22,438 nucleotides of DNA. Source: Chloroflexota bacterium. Lineage in GTDB: Bacteria; Chloroflexota; Limnocylindria; Limnocylindrales; CSP1-4. Shown here piece after piece: positions 1 to 7,650 of the stretch. Position 1 is the first letter of the stretch. Each line of letters starts with the position of its first letter. The translations under genes and the position numbers were made by a program. The notes under the pieces were generated by a model that saw only the letters and a program-made list of their open reading frames with translations, was not told where the DNA came from and searched no databases. The DNA lies in assembly GCA_003158495.1 (NCBI GenBank), contig PMJT01000027.1, positions 13,657 through 36,094 of the forward strand. The letters run 5' to 3'.

Positions 1-54
1 CGCCGCTACTCGGCCCGACGCCGCCACTCGGCCCGACGCCGCCACTCGGCCCGG
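1..54. repeat. 18-bp in-frame tandem repeat in ppc
   Basis: Three near-identical 18-bp units (cgccgccactcggcccga type) lie head to tail and continue to the window edge, so the true copy number is unknown. Read on the minus strand they encode repeated GPSGGV. The last unit seen differs at single positions. Because the unit is a multiple of three, copy-number change would keep the frame. Confidence 0.85.
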
Positions 55-853
55 CGCTAGCCCAGTCCAGCGCCCGGTCGAAGGCGCGGTAGACCCGGGG
101 CACGGCCCGGAAGATCGTCTCGTCAAAGAACGTCAGGGCCGTCCTGACCTCGTCCACCGGGCTCGGCGCGAGACGACGGACCGCGGACGAGCGCCACAGG
201 ATCGTGATCTCCTCGCGGAGCCTCCGCCGGACCTCGGCATCGTCGGTGGCGCCGAGGCGCGGGTCGTCCAGCTGTTCGACGAGCCGGTAGCACCGGCGCA
301 GGGCGGTCAGCATCGTGCGCCGCCGGGCCTCGGTCGGGTGGGCCGTCAGAACCGGCGAGATGCGCATCCGACTGAACAGCGCGGCGGCATCGGCTCCCGA
401 CCAGCCTCGCTCTACCAGCCACTCGACGGCAGCCTCGGGCGTGCCCTCGACCGGCCGGCCGGTTGGCCGCTGATCTCTTCGCAGCCGCCGGACCGTGTCT
501 CGCTCTTCGGCCAGGTTGACCAGCTGGAAGTAGAGGCTGAAGGCGCGTGCCAGGGCTTCGGCCCGGTCGACATCGAGATTGTCGAGTTCGGCCGCCAGCG
601 CCCGTTCGGCCGCTGCATCGCCCGTCTCCCGGAACGCGATCGACAGGCGCCGACATCGCTCAACCAGGTCGAGCAGGGCCGGACCGCCCTGTTCGGCGAT
701 GACCTGGCCGAGCAGCGCGCCGAGCAGCTTGACCTCGCGAGCCAGCGGATCGCGCGCTGCGCCCGGGCCCACCGACCTCGGCTCGCCCGGTGTCGCCGCC
801 GTAGCGCCGGCGGTCGCAGTCGGAGACGCGCTGGATGGTTGCCTCGGTGCCAT
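1..853 (-). CDS. ppc: Phosphoenolpyruvate carboxylase, N-terminal part (3' end outside window)
   Basis: PEP carboxylase makes oxaloacetate from PEP and bicarbonate, refilling the TCA cycle in the cytoplasm. The reading frame is open from the ATG at 853-851 to the window edge, giving 284 residues of a protein that is usually about 850-950 long. The family's N-terminal signature is visible: a helical EVKLLGALLGQVI stretch near residues 40-52, then LTAHPTEARRRT at 169-180 with the catalytic-loop histidine (His172), then VDEVRTALTFFDETIF leading to VPRVYRAFDRALDW. At the point where the conserved WIGGDRDGNP region is normally approached, the frame instead runs into three copies of a Gly-Pro-Ser-rich hexapeptide (residues 268-284). 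The first 30 or so residues are Ala/Pro/Thr-rich and probably disordered. The start is supported by a TATCCT box 7 nt upstream, suggesting a leaderless mRNA; no Shine-Dalgarno is seen. The family call is very secure. Confidence 0.93.
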   Translation of the reverse strand, partial: MAPRQPSSASPTATAGATAATPGEPRSVGPGAARDPLAREVKLLGALLGQVIAEQGGPALLDLVERCRRLSIAFRETGDAAAERALAAELDNLDVDRAEALARAFSLYFQLVNLAEERDTVRRLRRDQRPTGRPVEGTPEAAVEWLVERGWSGADAAALFSRMRISPVLTAHPTEARRRTMLTALRRCYRLVEQLDDPRLGATDDAEVRRRLREEITILWRSSAVRRLAPSPVDEVRTALTFFDETIFRAVPRVYRAFDRALDWASAGPSGGVGPSGGVGPSSG

Positions 854-860
854 AGCCGCG

Positions 861-866
861 AGGATA
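861..866 (-). promoter_or_regulatory. -10-like box for ppc (leaderless type)
   Basis: The minus strand reads TATCCT, matching TANNNT, and ends 7 nt before the ppc ATG. Transcription would begin at or next to the start codon. No convincing -35 hexamer is visible. This is one of several boxes with the same spacing in the window. Confidence 0.45.
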
Positions 867-1031
867 CAGCGGCCTTCGTCCGGACAGGCTCGCGGACAGG
901 CACCACGGCCGTCCGAACCCACTCGGTGGCCGAAAAATGGTACGACCGAGGGCCACAAGATTCTCCCGTAGGTGACGACACCTAGGAAAGAGCGACTGTC
1001 GCGTGGCGGCAGGCTCTACGGCGGAGGCCAT

Positions 1032-1304
1032 ATGAACGGCGAGAAGAAGCACTGGACTGAAATCGGCCTGGTGATCAGCGGCCTCGCCACGATCGCTTTC
1101 GGGGCGATTGCCCTGCCCGGATTCGCGAGCGGCCCGGTCGGCGACATGGCAGTGACGTCGACGCCGTGGCTCTCGAACCTGCTGCTGGTCGGCGCCGCTG
1201 CAATTCTGCTGGGCCTCGAGTTCGCGCGATCGCGCCGCCGCCGTCCGGTGCCGGTCCGACGGCCGATGCCGGTGCATGAGCCGGTCGACGGAATAGCCGC
1301 ATAG
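1032..1304 (+). CDS. Small two-helix membrane protein, unknown function
   Basis: A 90-residue protein with two predicted membrane segments (about residues 9-28, GLVISGLATIAFGAIALPGF, and about 43-62, LSNLLLVGAAAILLGLEF), followed by an arginine-rich tail (RSRRRRPVPVRRP). The tail probably faces the cytoplasm by the positive-inside rule. The ATG at 1032 is chosen because GGAGG lies 4-5 nt upstream. An in-frame GTG at 972 would add 20 basic residues without an obvious ribosome site. No family is recognised. It diverges from ppc and precedes the DCC gene, which appears to have its own promoter. Moderately sure that it is a real gene. Confidence 0.6.
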   Translation: MNGEKKHWTEIGLVISGLATIAFGAIALPGFASGPVGDMAVTSTPWLSNLLLVGAAAILLGLEFARSRRRRPVPVRRPMPVHEPVDGIAA

Positions 1305-1308
1305 CCGT

Positions 1309-1333
1309 TTCGCCCCGCGGTCGCCAGGGCGAA
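1309..1333 (+). terminator. Weak stem-loop after small membrane gene
   Basis: TTCGCCC (1309-1315) can pair with GGGCGAA (1327-1333) across an 11-nt loop, starting 4 nt after the stop codon. No T-run follows, so it is at best a weak or factor-assisted terminator. Confidence 0.3.
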
Positions 1334-1397
1334 CAGGTAGCTCACGGCCGACACCCGACTCTCCCGGTTGCGGCGCACACGAGTGGCGTGGCCGCGC

Positions 1398-1403
1398 TAG
1401 TAT
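1398..1403 (+). promoter_or_regulatory. -10-like box TAGTAT for DCC gene
   Basis: TAGTAT, a good TANNNT match in GC-rich surroundings, ends 8 nt before the ATG at 1412. No Shine-Dalgarno precedes the ATG, so a leaderless transcript is likely. Confidence 0.5.
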
Positions 1404-1411
1404 TCCCCGCC

Positions 1412-1942
1412 ATGACAACCGAAACGCTGCTCCGTCCCGCCCCCGTCGAAGACGGCGCAGCCCCGGGCGACGCATCTCCCGACCCCGGCGCATCCGTAAC
1501 ACCCGGCGGCCCACTGACGGTCCTGTTCGACGACGACTGCGGCGTCTGCCGCGAAACCGTCCGGCACCTGCGCCGCTGGGACCACGAGGGCCGTTTCGAG
1601 TTCATGCCACTCGAGCAGGCGGCGCATTCCGGGCGGCCCTTCCTGGAAAAGCTGGCGGCACAGGGACACCTCGGCGATGCGGTTCACGTCGTGGACGAGG
1701 CGGCCGGCCGGGTCGTCTCCGGCGGTCATGCCGCGCTGGCCATCCTCGACGCGCTGCCCGGCGGGTGGCTGTTGAGACCGTGGGCCATCCTGCCGCCGAC
1801 CGCCGCTGCGGCGGACGTGGTCTATCGAGTGGCGGTTCGCCATCGCGATCGGCTGGCCTGGCTGGTTGGGATGCGCGACGATGTCTCCTGCCCCGTACGT
1901 CCTGAAGCATCCGCCAAGCACGAGGACGCGACGACCCACTGA
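1412..1942 (+). CDS. DCC-family (DUF393) thiol-disulfide oxidoreductase-like protein
   Basis: A 176-residue protein. After a Pro/Ala/Asp-rich N-terminal stretch of about 33 residues comes the family hallmark VLFDDDCGVCRETVRHL (about residues 37-53), which holds the Asp-x-x-C-x-x-C motif with Cys43 and Cys46. This is followed by RWDHEGRFEFMPLEQ, typical of the DCC family (DUF393, thioredoxin-like fold). Family members are presumed redox proteins; their substrates are mostly unknown. The domain's end with the conserved arginine-rich helix (VVYRVAVRHRDRLAWLVG, about 135-152) is present. The ATG at 1412 is preferred over an in-frame start at 1388 because of the TAGTAT box 8 nt upstream. Neighbours give no clear pathway hint. 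Family confident, role not. Confidence 0.88.
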   Translation: MTTETLLRPAPVEDGAAPGDASPDPGASVTPGGPLTVLFDDDCGVCRETVRHLRRWDHEGRFEFMPLEQAAHSGRPFLEKLAAQGHLGDAVHVVDEAAGRVVSGGHAALAILDALPGGWLLRPWAILPPTAAAADVVYRVAVRHRDRLAWLVGMRDDVSCPVRPEASAKHEDATTH

Positions 1943-2084
1943 CCTCGGGCAGGCAGGCGTCGCCCTCGCCCGCTCGATCTCCGTTTCGGCAGTCCGATGG
2001 CCGACCCATCAGGGTAGGTACGGTGGGGCCGTTGGTCACCCATCGGTGCGACCAAGTCCGATGCCGCTCCACGGTCGCGGCCCC

Positions 2085-2090
2085 TAACCT
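2085..2090 (+). promoter_or_regulatory. -10-like box TAACCT, leaderless type
   Basis: TAACCT ends exactly 6 nt before the ATG at 2097, which would place the transcription start on the start codon. No ribosome-binding site is present. No -35 resemblance beyond chance. Confidence 0.5.
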
Positions 2091-2096
2091 TGGGGC

Positions 2097-2642
2097 ATGA
2101 GCGTCCCATCTCACGTCACTCCGCTGCGCCTCGTGCAGCCCGTAGCCGTCGACCTCGCGCGCGCACTGCCGCTCTTCGGCGAGGAAGCGACGAACTGGCT
2201 GGGCACTCCGGTCGCCGACGCGCCCGAGGGCAGCCATCGCTACCTGACCGATCTGAGCCTACCGATCCGCGGCCACGCCCCGAGCCTCGTCTTCCGTAAG
2301 GCCGCCTACGTGGACGTCGGCGAGATCCGCCGGACCGCGGACACCTGCGAGATCGAGATCGGCTGGCAGTCGTCGTCGCTGGCGCCGCTCTTCCCCGTCT
2401 TTGCAGGCCACCTCACTCTGACACCGACGGAAGTCCGGCTAGAGGGCTACTACGCCCCGCCCGGCGGCGAGATCGGGGCCGTCCTGGATAAGGCCTTCCT
2501 GGGCATCGCAGCCCGCGGCACCGCCCGCTGGTTCCTGGAGCGCGCGACGGAGGTCGTGGCTTCGCCTCGGCCAGATGAGGCGCAGGAAGCGGCCGCTTCA
2601 GCGGCGCAGTCGACGCTCGGAGCCGATTCCTCGGACCGCTAG
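2097..2642 (+). CDS. Conserved hypothetical protein, possible SRPBCC-like fold
   Basis: A 181-residue soluble protein with no signal peptide or membrane segment. The central part alternates strand-like stretches (RKAAYVDVGEIRR, CEIEIGWQ, HLTLTPTEVRLEGYYAPPGGEIG) and then a C-terminal helix (about residues 124-150, VLDKAFLGIAARGTARWFLERATEVV). This strand-rich core followed by a long helix is reminiscent of START/SRPBCC ligand-binding proteins; that resemblance is my inference, not a motif match. The last 30 residues are low-complexity Ala/Glu/Ser. It has its own leaderless-type promoter and stands apart from its neighbours. The function is unknown. Codon use and third-position GC match the surrounding genes, so it is very likely real. 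Confidence 0.75.
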   Translation: MSVPSHVTPLRLVQPVAVDLARALPLFGEEATNWLGTPVADAPEGSHRYLTDLSLPIRGHAPSLVFRKAAYVDVGEIRRTADTCEIEIGWQSSSLAPLFPVFAGHLTLTPTEVRLEGYYAPPGGEIGAVLDKAFLGIAARGTARWFLERATEVVASPRPDEAQEAAASAAQSTLGADSSDR

Positions 2643-2825
2643 ACCTAGCTCTAGCGCGTCTGGAGCGACGCCCGAGCCGAATCGGGAACCCGACACCTAA
2701 AGGGCGAACTAAAGACCGACACGAACTTAATAGTCCTCCCTATGGAATCGCAACCTGTCGCGGAGTAAGGTGGCAATCCGAGTTCCGCTCGCACGAACCA
2801 CTACCTGTTAGGAATGGAGGGCCAA

Positions 2826-3062
2826 ATGCCTGAGCCGTCCGCCGTTGAGGGGGTTCTGCGCGCGATCGTCGAAGCGATGGAAGCTCGAGAATCCGCCGAG
2901 CCTGACCTTCCCGAATGGGAAGCCAACGCGCGGTTGCGAGCCGCCGAAGCCAGCCTTCTGCAGCTCTATCGCGAGTCTCCCCGCCCGGTCAGCCACCGCA
3001 TGGCGATCAATATCGAGGTCTCATCGGCATCGGTGGAAGCGACTGCCGTCGAAGTCGCCTGA
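2826..3062 (+). CDS. Small hypothetical protein (78 aa)
   Basis: A short acidic, helical protein (AVEGVLRAIVEAMEARESAEPDLPEWEANARLR is its character; no motif recognised). The middle could form an amphipathic helix, and the tail (MAINIEVSSASVEATAVEVA) looks strand-like. The ATG at 2826 is chosen because GGAGGG lies 4-5 nt upstream. An ATG at 2814 would overlap that ribosome site. The 183-bp region upstream contains a locally AT-richer stretch (about 2726-2750) that could hold a promoter, but no box stands out. Not recognised; real-gene status moderately supported by the ribosome site and codon use. Confidence 0.5.
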   Translation: MPEPSAVEGVLRAIVEAMEARESAEPDLPEWEANARLRAAEASLLQLYRESPRPVSHRMAINIEVSSASVEATAVEVA

Positions 3063-3296
3063 CCGTTTCGCCGAATTCCTCAGCTGCCGAGAGCCTGTTT
3101 CGGCGCGCCCATTGATGCGCTGAGCCAATCCCTCGTGCGCCGCCGATGGCCCGGGTCATGCGCTGCCGACCGGACTACACGCTTCGGCGGTGGAGTGCCC
3201 GCCCCTCCCACCAACCCGCACAGGTCTCCGCATGCCTGCATACCTGCAGTTATTCACGAAGCGGCCGATACCTCGCGCGGTTGGGCAGACCGTGCA

Positions 3297-4595
3297 ATGG
3301 AGCCTACCGTGCCGAAATCGGCCACCGAGAAGTCGGCCGCAAGCGCCCGCAAGGACCGCCGCCTGCGGGCGGTGTACCGGCGCGCACTTCAAAACAGCGT
3401 CTATTACTGGGCTATTGCCGCGAGCGTCGGGGCGTCGATCTCGCTCGTGATCGGTGTGTGCTTCGATCCACCCGTCGGGTTCTTCGTGGCCGGCCTGCTG
3501 CTGCCTCTCGTGGCCGCCGGCTTGATCGTGGCACGCGAGGTCCGGAGGCGCGGCCGCCGGCACGTGATCCCGTTCGGCATTTTCGTCGGCCTGATCCCAG
3601 TCATCACGGTCGTGATCTCGATCGCCCTGATGCCCCAGTTCGAGTCCATTTCGCTCGGCTGCCTGGGCCTCATCCCGATCTCGTTCGCGGTATTCATTCC
3701 GCTCGAACGCCGGCCTCACTTGATCTGGGTGGGCCTTGCCAACCTGGTGCTGGTCTCCGTCGTCTTTGGCAAGCTGATCCTCGTGGGCGACCGCGATCAT
3801 CCGATCGCGATGCTGGTAGCCATGGCCGTCGCAACGGGGGCCAGCCTGACCGCGAACGAGGTCCAGCTCCGCCGCCGCCGCCAGATGGACGGCCAGCTCA
3901 TGGCCGTTCGCGGTCTGTATGGCCGCATGAAGGAGCACGAGATCGACCTGCGCCGCCAGGACGAGTTCCTGTTCATGCAGCAGGACACACTCGTTGTCCA
4001 GCAGGCGGAACTCCTTCGCCTCAACGAAGAGCTCGAGACGATCGCCCGCCTCGATGCGCTCACCGGACTGGGCAACCGCCTGCGTCTAAACGAGGACCTG
4101 GCCCAGCTGGCGGCGCGCGTCGAGCGCCACGGCGGCACGGCCGGGCTCCTGCTCCTCGACCTGGACCGCTTCAAGCGGCTCAACGACTCGGCCGGGCACC
4201 TGGCCGGCGACGCGGCACTCCGGGGAGTGGCCGATGTCCTCCGCAAGACCAGCCGCCTGGGTGACGGCGTCTACCGCTACGGCGGCGAGGAGTTCCTGAT
4301 CCTGCTCCACGACTGTGACGAGTCGGCCCTGCCGGCGGCCGGACAGCGCTATATCACCGCCATCGAGGCCGCGGGGATGGTCCATCCCGACAACCCGCCG
4401 TACGGCGTCGTCACCGCCAGCGCCGGCGCCGCCGAGCTGTCGCAGGCCAACTGCACGGACGTCGACGCCGCTCTCCACGACGCCGACGAGTCGCTCTACC
4501 TGGCCAAGGCCCGCGGCCGCAACCGGCTCGAGATCCATGTCCGACACTCCCCTGTCGACATATATACGATCGGCCGCGAGCGCGCCGCAAGCTAG
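3297..4595 (+). CDS. Membrane diguanylate cyclase (GGDEF domain)
   Basis: Predicted to make cyclic di-GMP from two GTP at the inner face of the membrane. The 432-residue protein has about six hydrophobic segments (roughly 36-54, 62-79, 91-111, 118-136, 142-162, 168-185), a charged linker likely to be coiled coil (about 190-250), then a GGDEF domain. The domain starts at DALTGLGNR (253-261) and has metal/substrate residues in LLDLDRFKRLNDSAGHLAGD and the active-site loop RYGGEEF (GGEEF 329-333). An RLGD inhibitory-site motif lies five residues before it (320-323), so product inhibition is expected. The sensor region resembles no named module. The ATG at 3297 is chosen because the 54 codons before it (back to a GTG at 3135) look non-coding. 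No Shine-Dalgarno is evident. Confidence 0.9.
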   Translation: MEPTVPKSATEKSAASARKDRRLRAVYRRALQNSVYYWAIAASVGASISLVIGVCFDPPVGFFVAGLLLPLVAAGLIVAREVRRRGRRHVIPFGIFVGLIPVITVVISIALMPQFESISLGCLGLIPISFAVFIPLERRPHLIWVGLANLVLVSVVFGKLILVGDRDHPIAMLVAMAVATGASLTANEVQLRRRRQMDGQLMAVRGLYGRMKEHEIDLRRQDEFLFMQQDTLVVQQAELLRLNEELETIARLDALTGLGNRLRLNEDLAQLAARVERHGGTAGLLLLDLDRFKRLNDSAGHLAGDAALRGVADVLRKTSRLGDGVYRYGGEEFLILLHDCDESALPAAGQRYITAIEAAGMVHPDNPPYGVVTASAGAAELSQANCTDVDAALHDADESLYLAKARGRNRLEIHVRHSPVDIYTIGRERAAS

Positions 4596-4671
4596 AGGCT
4601 GGGCCAGCGGCCGGCGGGCGTGGCCGCCGCGCGTGGCCAGCCGCAGCCCGTCGCCGCGCTCCACGGGGTGA

Positions 4672-4677
4672 TACCGT
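4672..4677 (+). promoter_or_regulatory. -10-like box TACCGT
   Basis: TACCGT ends 8 nt before the ATG at 4686, the same geometry as the box at 1398. The same hexamer occurs upstream of the genes starting at 15144 and 19315 on the other strand. Confidence 0.4.
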
Positions 4678-4685
4678 CTCCGCTC

Positions 4686-5459
4686 ATGAAAGGGGAGCGG
4701 TTCTGGCTGTCCGAAATCCAGTGGTGGCTGTCGTCGGTCGCCGCGCTCCTGGCGATCCTGCTGCTCGTCAGGCTGGTCGCGGCCGGCGGCTCCATTGCCC
4801 CGGCGAGCATTCCGAGTGGCAACGTAGGCGACCGATTCGGCCTCGTGTTCCTGTGGCCGATCGCGGCCATCGTGGTCCTGAGCCCATTCGTGCTGACTTC
4901 CGCGCTGGGCTTCCGCTTGCTGGTGCCCACGTTCCGCAGCGTGCCGCCGCGCAGAGTGGGCGTGTTCGTGTCAACGTGGCCCATCGTCCTGGGGGTTGTG
5001 CTTCTTACGCTGGACCCGGTCTCGCTACTCATCTTCGCGACCGTCGGGATCGCCTGGGGCCTGGCGATGCCACTGCCGAAACAGACGCTCCTGACCGGCC
5101 GGCCGATCCTCGGCGGGGTCATCGCCGGCCTGGCCTTCGCCACGCTGGCTCCGTGGGACGGGCTGCTGGTCGCCTTCGCATGGTGCCTCTGGCGCCTGCG
5201 CTCCAACCCGGCTCAGGCCGCCGCGACCGCGGCTGCAGCCGCCGTGCTGCCGGCAATCTTCCTGGCGCTGGAACTTCCGGGCGCCTCCGACGCCTCGCCC
5301 GTGCTATCGGCCACTCTCGAGGTGATCATGCTGGCCGGCGTGGCTGTGGCCGGGGTCGTCATGTGGCGGCGCACGGCGCTTCCGGACGCGGACGCCGGCG
5401 CGGACCGCCCAGCCGCGGCTGACGGCGCCGGCGGCGACCTCGAACCGGTCGAGAGCTAG
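4686..5459 (+). CDS. Multi-pass membrane protein, unknown function
   Basis: A 257-residue protein with about seven hydrophobic segments, beginning with SVAALLAILLLVRLVAA after a short amphipathic N-terminus. The central loop holds FRSVPPRRVG and the last segment ends in MWRRTALPDADAG, followed by an acidic Ala/Gly/Asp-rich tail of about 30 residues, probably cytoplasmic. I recognise no family motif. It follows the diguanylate cyclase gene by 90 bp, but a TACCGT box 8 nt before the ATG suggests independent leaderless transcription. The longer frame from 4620 lacks a ribosome site and its extra codons look non-coding. An integral membrane protein is certain from composition; the role is open. 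Confidence 0.7.
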   Translation: MKGERFWLSEIQWWLSSVAALLAILLLVRLVAAGGSIAPASIPSGNVGDRFGLVFLWPIAAIVVLSPFVLTSALGFRLLVPTFRSVPPRRVGVFVSTWPIVLGVVLLTLDPVSLLIFATVGIAWGLAMPLPKQTLLTGRPILGGVIAGLAFATLAPWDGLLVAFAWCLWRLRSNPAQAAATAAAAAVLPAIFLALELPGASDASPVLSATLEVIMLAGVAVAGVVMWRRTALPDADAGADRPAAADGAGGDLEPVES

Positions 5460-5485
5460 CCGGGGACTCCCGCTGATCGCCCCGG
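5460..5485. terminator. Stem-loop between convergent genes
   Basis: CCGGGG (5460-5465) can pair with CCCCGG (5480-5485) around a 14-nt loop, between the stops of the genes ending at 5459 (+) and 5493 (-). No T-run on either side. It may serve both genes, but the support is weak. Confidence 0.25.
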
Positions 5486-5492
5486 AGCCATC

Positions 5493-6854
5493 TCAGCCGG
5501 CCGCGTTGCCGGGGCCCGTCGGGATGTCGAGCTCCGCCAGTTGGGTCCCGGAGATCATCCACATCTTCCCGACTGAGGCGAAGAACCACTGCGGGTCGCC
5601 GCCGGGCGGCGCGAACGGGAGGGTGTACATGGCGCCGAAGCCGATCCCGGAAGTCGGGTCGACCCGCTGCATCTCGCTGTTGCTGGAATAGGACCAGAAT
5701 TCGCCGTCGAGCACGACCAGCGACAGGCCGGGGTACTGGAATGACGCTTGCGTGGTCCCGTCGGCGTTGAGCCACGTCATTGTCGTCGAGCCCAGCGTCG
5801 CCCCGCTCGAGCCGTTCATCACCCAGCACCGGCCCTGGATGTCGATCGGGCCATACGTCAGGGTGGGGTCGAGCTCAGACGACCCGAGTGCGGCCCCCGT
5901 CTTGGGGTCGATCTGGGCGAGCGTCGTCGCCTTCGCATCGGCCGTGAACGACCACAGCGCGGCGCAGCCGACCCGAGGCTCCGCCGTACCCTTCCACGTC
6001 GTCGAGGAGAGGACGGCCCCCGTGGCCGGATCCAGCAACTCCACCACCTTGCCGGCCGCGACCCACACGCCGTCGTCGGCAGCCCCGATCAGGTACGTCG
6101 CCGTGAGCTTCTTGGTGACCGCTCCGACCGGGTCGAGCCTGTCGGTGGTGGCCTGGGCCCAGCACGTCGGTCCGCACTGCTTGGCAGCGGCCGGCCACGA
6201 GGAAAGCCACAGACCGCTGTCGACGACGGCGCGACGCACTCCGCCGCCGGCAAAGGCTGCGCCGCCCACGCCCAGGACGCTGCGGACGATGCCACGGCTC
6301 GGGTCCAGGGCAACCCCGTCCTTTGACCCGGTCAGGTACAGGGTGGTCCCGCCGTCGTCGAGCGGCCGCTGGCGGTCGGTTATCGTCACCTGGACCGGCA
6401 GGTCGATCAGGGCAGCGACGTGCGCGGCCTTCGGCCCGGCCGACGACACCACGATCGGGAGACTCGACGGGATCATCGTTGGCGAGGCATCCGATCGGCC
6501 AGGCGATGGCGAAGGAACTACGGGTCCGGGCGTCGTGGCGAGCGCCAGACCCATAGCCGCGATACCGACGGCGACCACGATGAATGCGGTCGCCACATTG
6601 GCGATGAACTTGGGGCTGCGCCGCGTCCGGTTGGACTGGGACCGCTGGCTTGTCTCGTGGCGGTACTCGATGTAGAGATCGTCCGGGGCTGCCGGCCGCG
6701 GCGTCTCATCCTGCATCGGGTGTCCGAGCGCGTCGCGCGGTGCCTGATCTTCCCCACCGCGACGCGACAGCCCGTAGCGATACCAGTCGTCGCGCGCCGC
6801 CTCGGTGCCGTGTTCCGCGCGGATCTTTCGTTCGTCCGACGAGCCGGAAGTCAT
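5493..6854 (-). CDS. Membrane-anchored extracytoplasmic beta-propeller-like protein
   Basis: A 453-residue protein. Residues 1-80 are charged and polar (cytoplasmic). One membrane helix spans about 83-107 (FIANVATAFIVVAVGIAAMGLAL), followed by a Pro/Ser linker and a long extracytoplasmic domain. That domain carries repeated blade-like units such as GVWVAAGKVVELLDPATGAVL, ALWSFTADAKATTLAQIDPKTGAAL and GEFWSYSSNSEMQRVDPTSGI, i.e. 'W-x-x-x-x-x-x-x-x-x-V/ID-P-x-T/S-G' repeats like YVTN/PQQ-type propellers. No enzymatic motif is seen; several cysteines (in CGPTC and in VGCAALW and GRCWVM contexts) could form disulfides. The ATG at 6854 has GGGAGG 7 nt upstream; the longer TTG start is less likely. 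A sensing or binding scaffold is inferred. Confidence 0.72.
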   Translation of the reverse strand: MTSGSSDERKIRAEHGTEAARDDWYRYGLSRRGGEDQAPRDALGHPMQDETPRPAAPDDLYIEYRHETSQRSQSNRTRRSPKFIANVATAFIVVAVGIAAMGLALATTPGPVVPSPSPGRSDASPTMIPSSLPIVVSSAGPKAAHVAALIDLPVQVTITDRQRPLDDGGTTLYLTGSKDGVALDPSRGIVRSVLGVGGAAFAGGGVRRAVVDSGLWLSSWPAAAKQCGPTCWAQATTDRLDPVGAVTKKLTATYLIGAADDGVWVAAGKVVELLDPATGAVLSSTTWKGTAEPRVGCAALWSFTADAKATTLAQIDPKTGAALGSSELDPTLTYGPIDIQGRCWVMNGSSGATLGSTTMTWLNADGTTQASFQYPGLSLVVLDGEFWSYSSNSEMQRVDPTSGIGFGAMYTLPFAPPGGDPQWFFASVGKMWMISGTQLAELDIPTGPGNAAG

Positions 6855-7213
6855 CGCCCGGCCTCCCGGGCCGCCCGGGCTATGCCGGGTCGAGGCGCGT
6901 CCGGCCCAATCGGCCAATCGCCCCTTCGCCGGACCGTCCGGTTTCGTTGGTTCATCGTTGCTCCCGAAGGAACTGTGTCACGCCTGGGAAGGCCGTCCCC
7001 CGACGCAGAGGGTCGCACGAGGCGCCGGCGGTGGCCACATCCTTCCAGACGTGTTGCGCGGTCCAAGTGTTCATGCGCCGGTCAGATTATCCAGCCGATG
7101 CGAACGATTGGCCAGACGCCGCGCCGGGCCACGCCGGGCCACGCCGGGCCGCGCCAGACGCCGCGCCGGGCCGCGCCGGGCCGTACCGGGCCGTGCCGGG
7201 CCGCGCGACAGCG
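6855..7213. other. 359-bp gene-free region with decamer array
   Basis: Lies between two minus-strand genes. It holds the ribosome site of the beta-propeller gene (6862-6867), about 230 bp with no recognised motif, and the GC-rich decamer array next to the stop of the upstream gene. Long frames crossing it are shadows without family resemblance. Confidence 0.6.
7111..7202. repeat. Decamer tandem array (consensus rygccgggcc) with nested 20-bp direct repeat
   Basis: Seven copies of a 10-bp unit ending in ccgggcc occupy 7121-7150 and 7163-7202. A 20-bp sequence, gccagacgccgcgccgggcc, occurs exactly twice (7111-7130 and 7153-7172), so the array seems to have grown by a 42-bp duplication. It ends 11 bp before the stop codon of the gene at 7214-7624, i.e. 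in its 3' flank. Confidence 0.85.
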
Positions 7214-7624
7214 TCAAACGGGAAGCAACGCCGCGGCGACTCCCACGATCAGCCCGATGGCCAGGCTTCCGAGGCCGATCTCCAGGGACCGGCGCCGATC
7301 CCGACTTCGCGCATCGACGTCGGCGACTTGCTCAACCGTGCCGGTCGGGCCGAAGTTGTAGACGCCGCGCGACCCGAACCCGGCGCAGAAGTGGAACCAC
7401 GCCTGAAGATAGCCGCTGGCCGATCCGCTGGCAGTGAGGACGAGCACGAGGCGTGTCCAGTGGGGCGCCCCGACCGCCACCAACGCGCCAAACAGGACGA
7501 TCGAGACGATCAGGCTTGCATGCCCGGATCGCCGTCGCCGCGTGATCTCGGCCGGGCCGATATTGCAGACTCCGGGCCGATAGGTATTGGGATCCTGATA
7601 GACCAGACTAGGCATGCTCGACAT
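7214..7624 (-). CDS. Small membrane protein, DUF2892-like
   Basis: A 136-residue protein with about three to four hydrophobic segments. The order of features, an N-terminal CNIGPAEITRRRRSGH motif, a helix, a TRLVLVLTASGSASGYLQAWFHF helix and then a Cys-x-x-Phe-Gly turn (HFCAGFGSRGVYNFG), recalls DUF2892-type inner-membrane proteins (NxGxxDRxxRxxxG then GFCPLYxLFG). The match is by eye and distant. Two cysteines (in VCNIG and HFCAG) are placed so that they could interact or bind a ligand. The ATG at 7624 has GAGG about 8 nt upstream and a TAACAT box at 7656-7651; Met4 is an alternative start. Function unknown. Confidence 0.65.
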   Translation of the reverse strand: MSSMPSLVYQDPNTYRPGVCNIGPAEITRRRRSGHASLIVSIVLFGALVAVGAPHWTRLVLVLTASGSASGYLQAWFHFCAGFGSRGVYNFGPTGTVEQVADVDARSRDRRRSLEIGLGSLAIGLIVGVAAALLPV

Positions 7625-7650
7625 GGTTGCGACCTCAACTTTCGTGATCG

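Noticed and set aside
338..985. Plus-strand open frame opposite ppc
   Set aside because: Antisense to unmistakable PEP carboxylase coding sequence; the translation is low-complexity and Arg-rich.
660..1514. 284-codon minus-strand frame
   Set aside because: Crosses ppc in another frame and runs antisense to the small membrane and DCC genes; no protein character.
3135..3296. Upstream extension of the diguanylate cyclase from a GTG
   Set aside because: 54 extra codons are Arg/Pro/Cys-rich with no helix or signal, unlike the gene that follows; ATG 3297 is preferred.
7111..7202. CRISPR-like array
   Set aside because: Units are 10 bp with no unique spacers and no cas genes are near; it is a simple tandem repeat.
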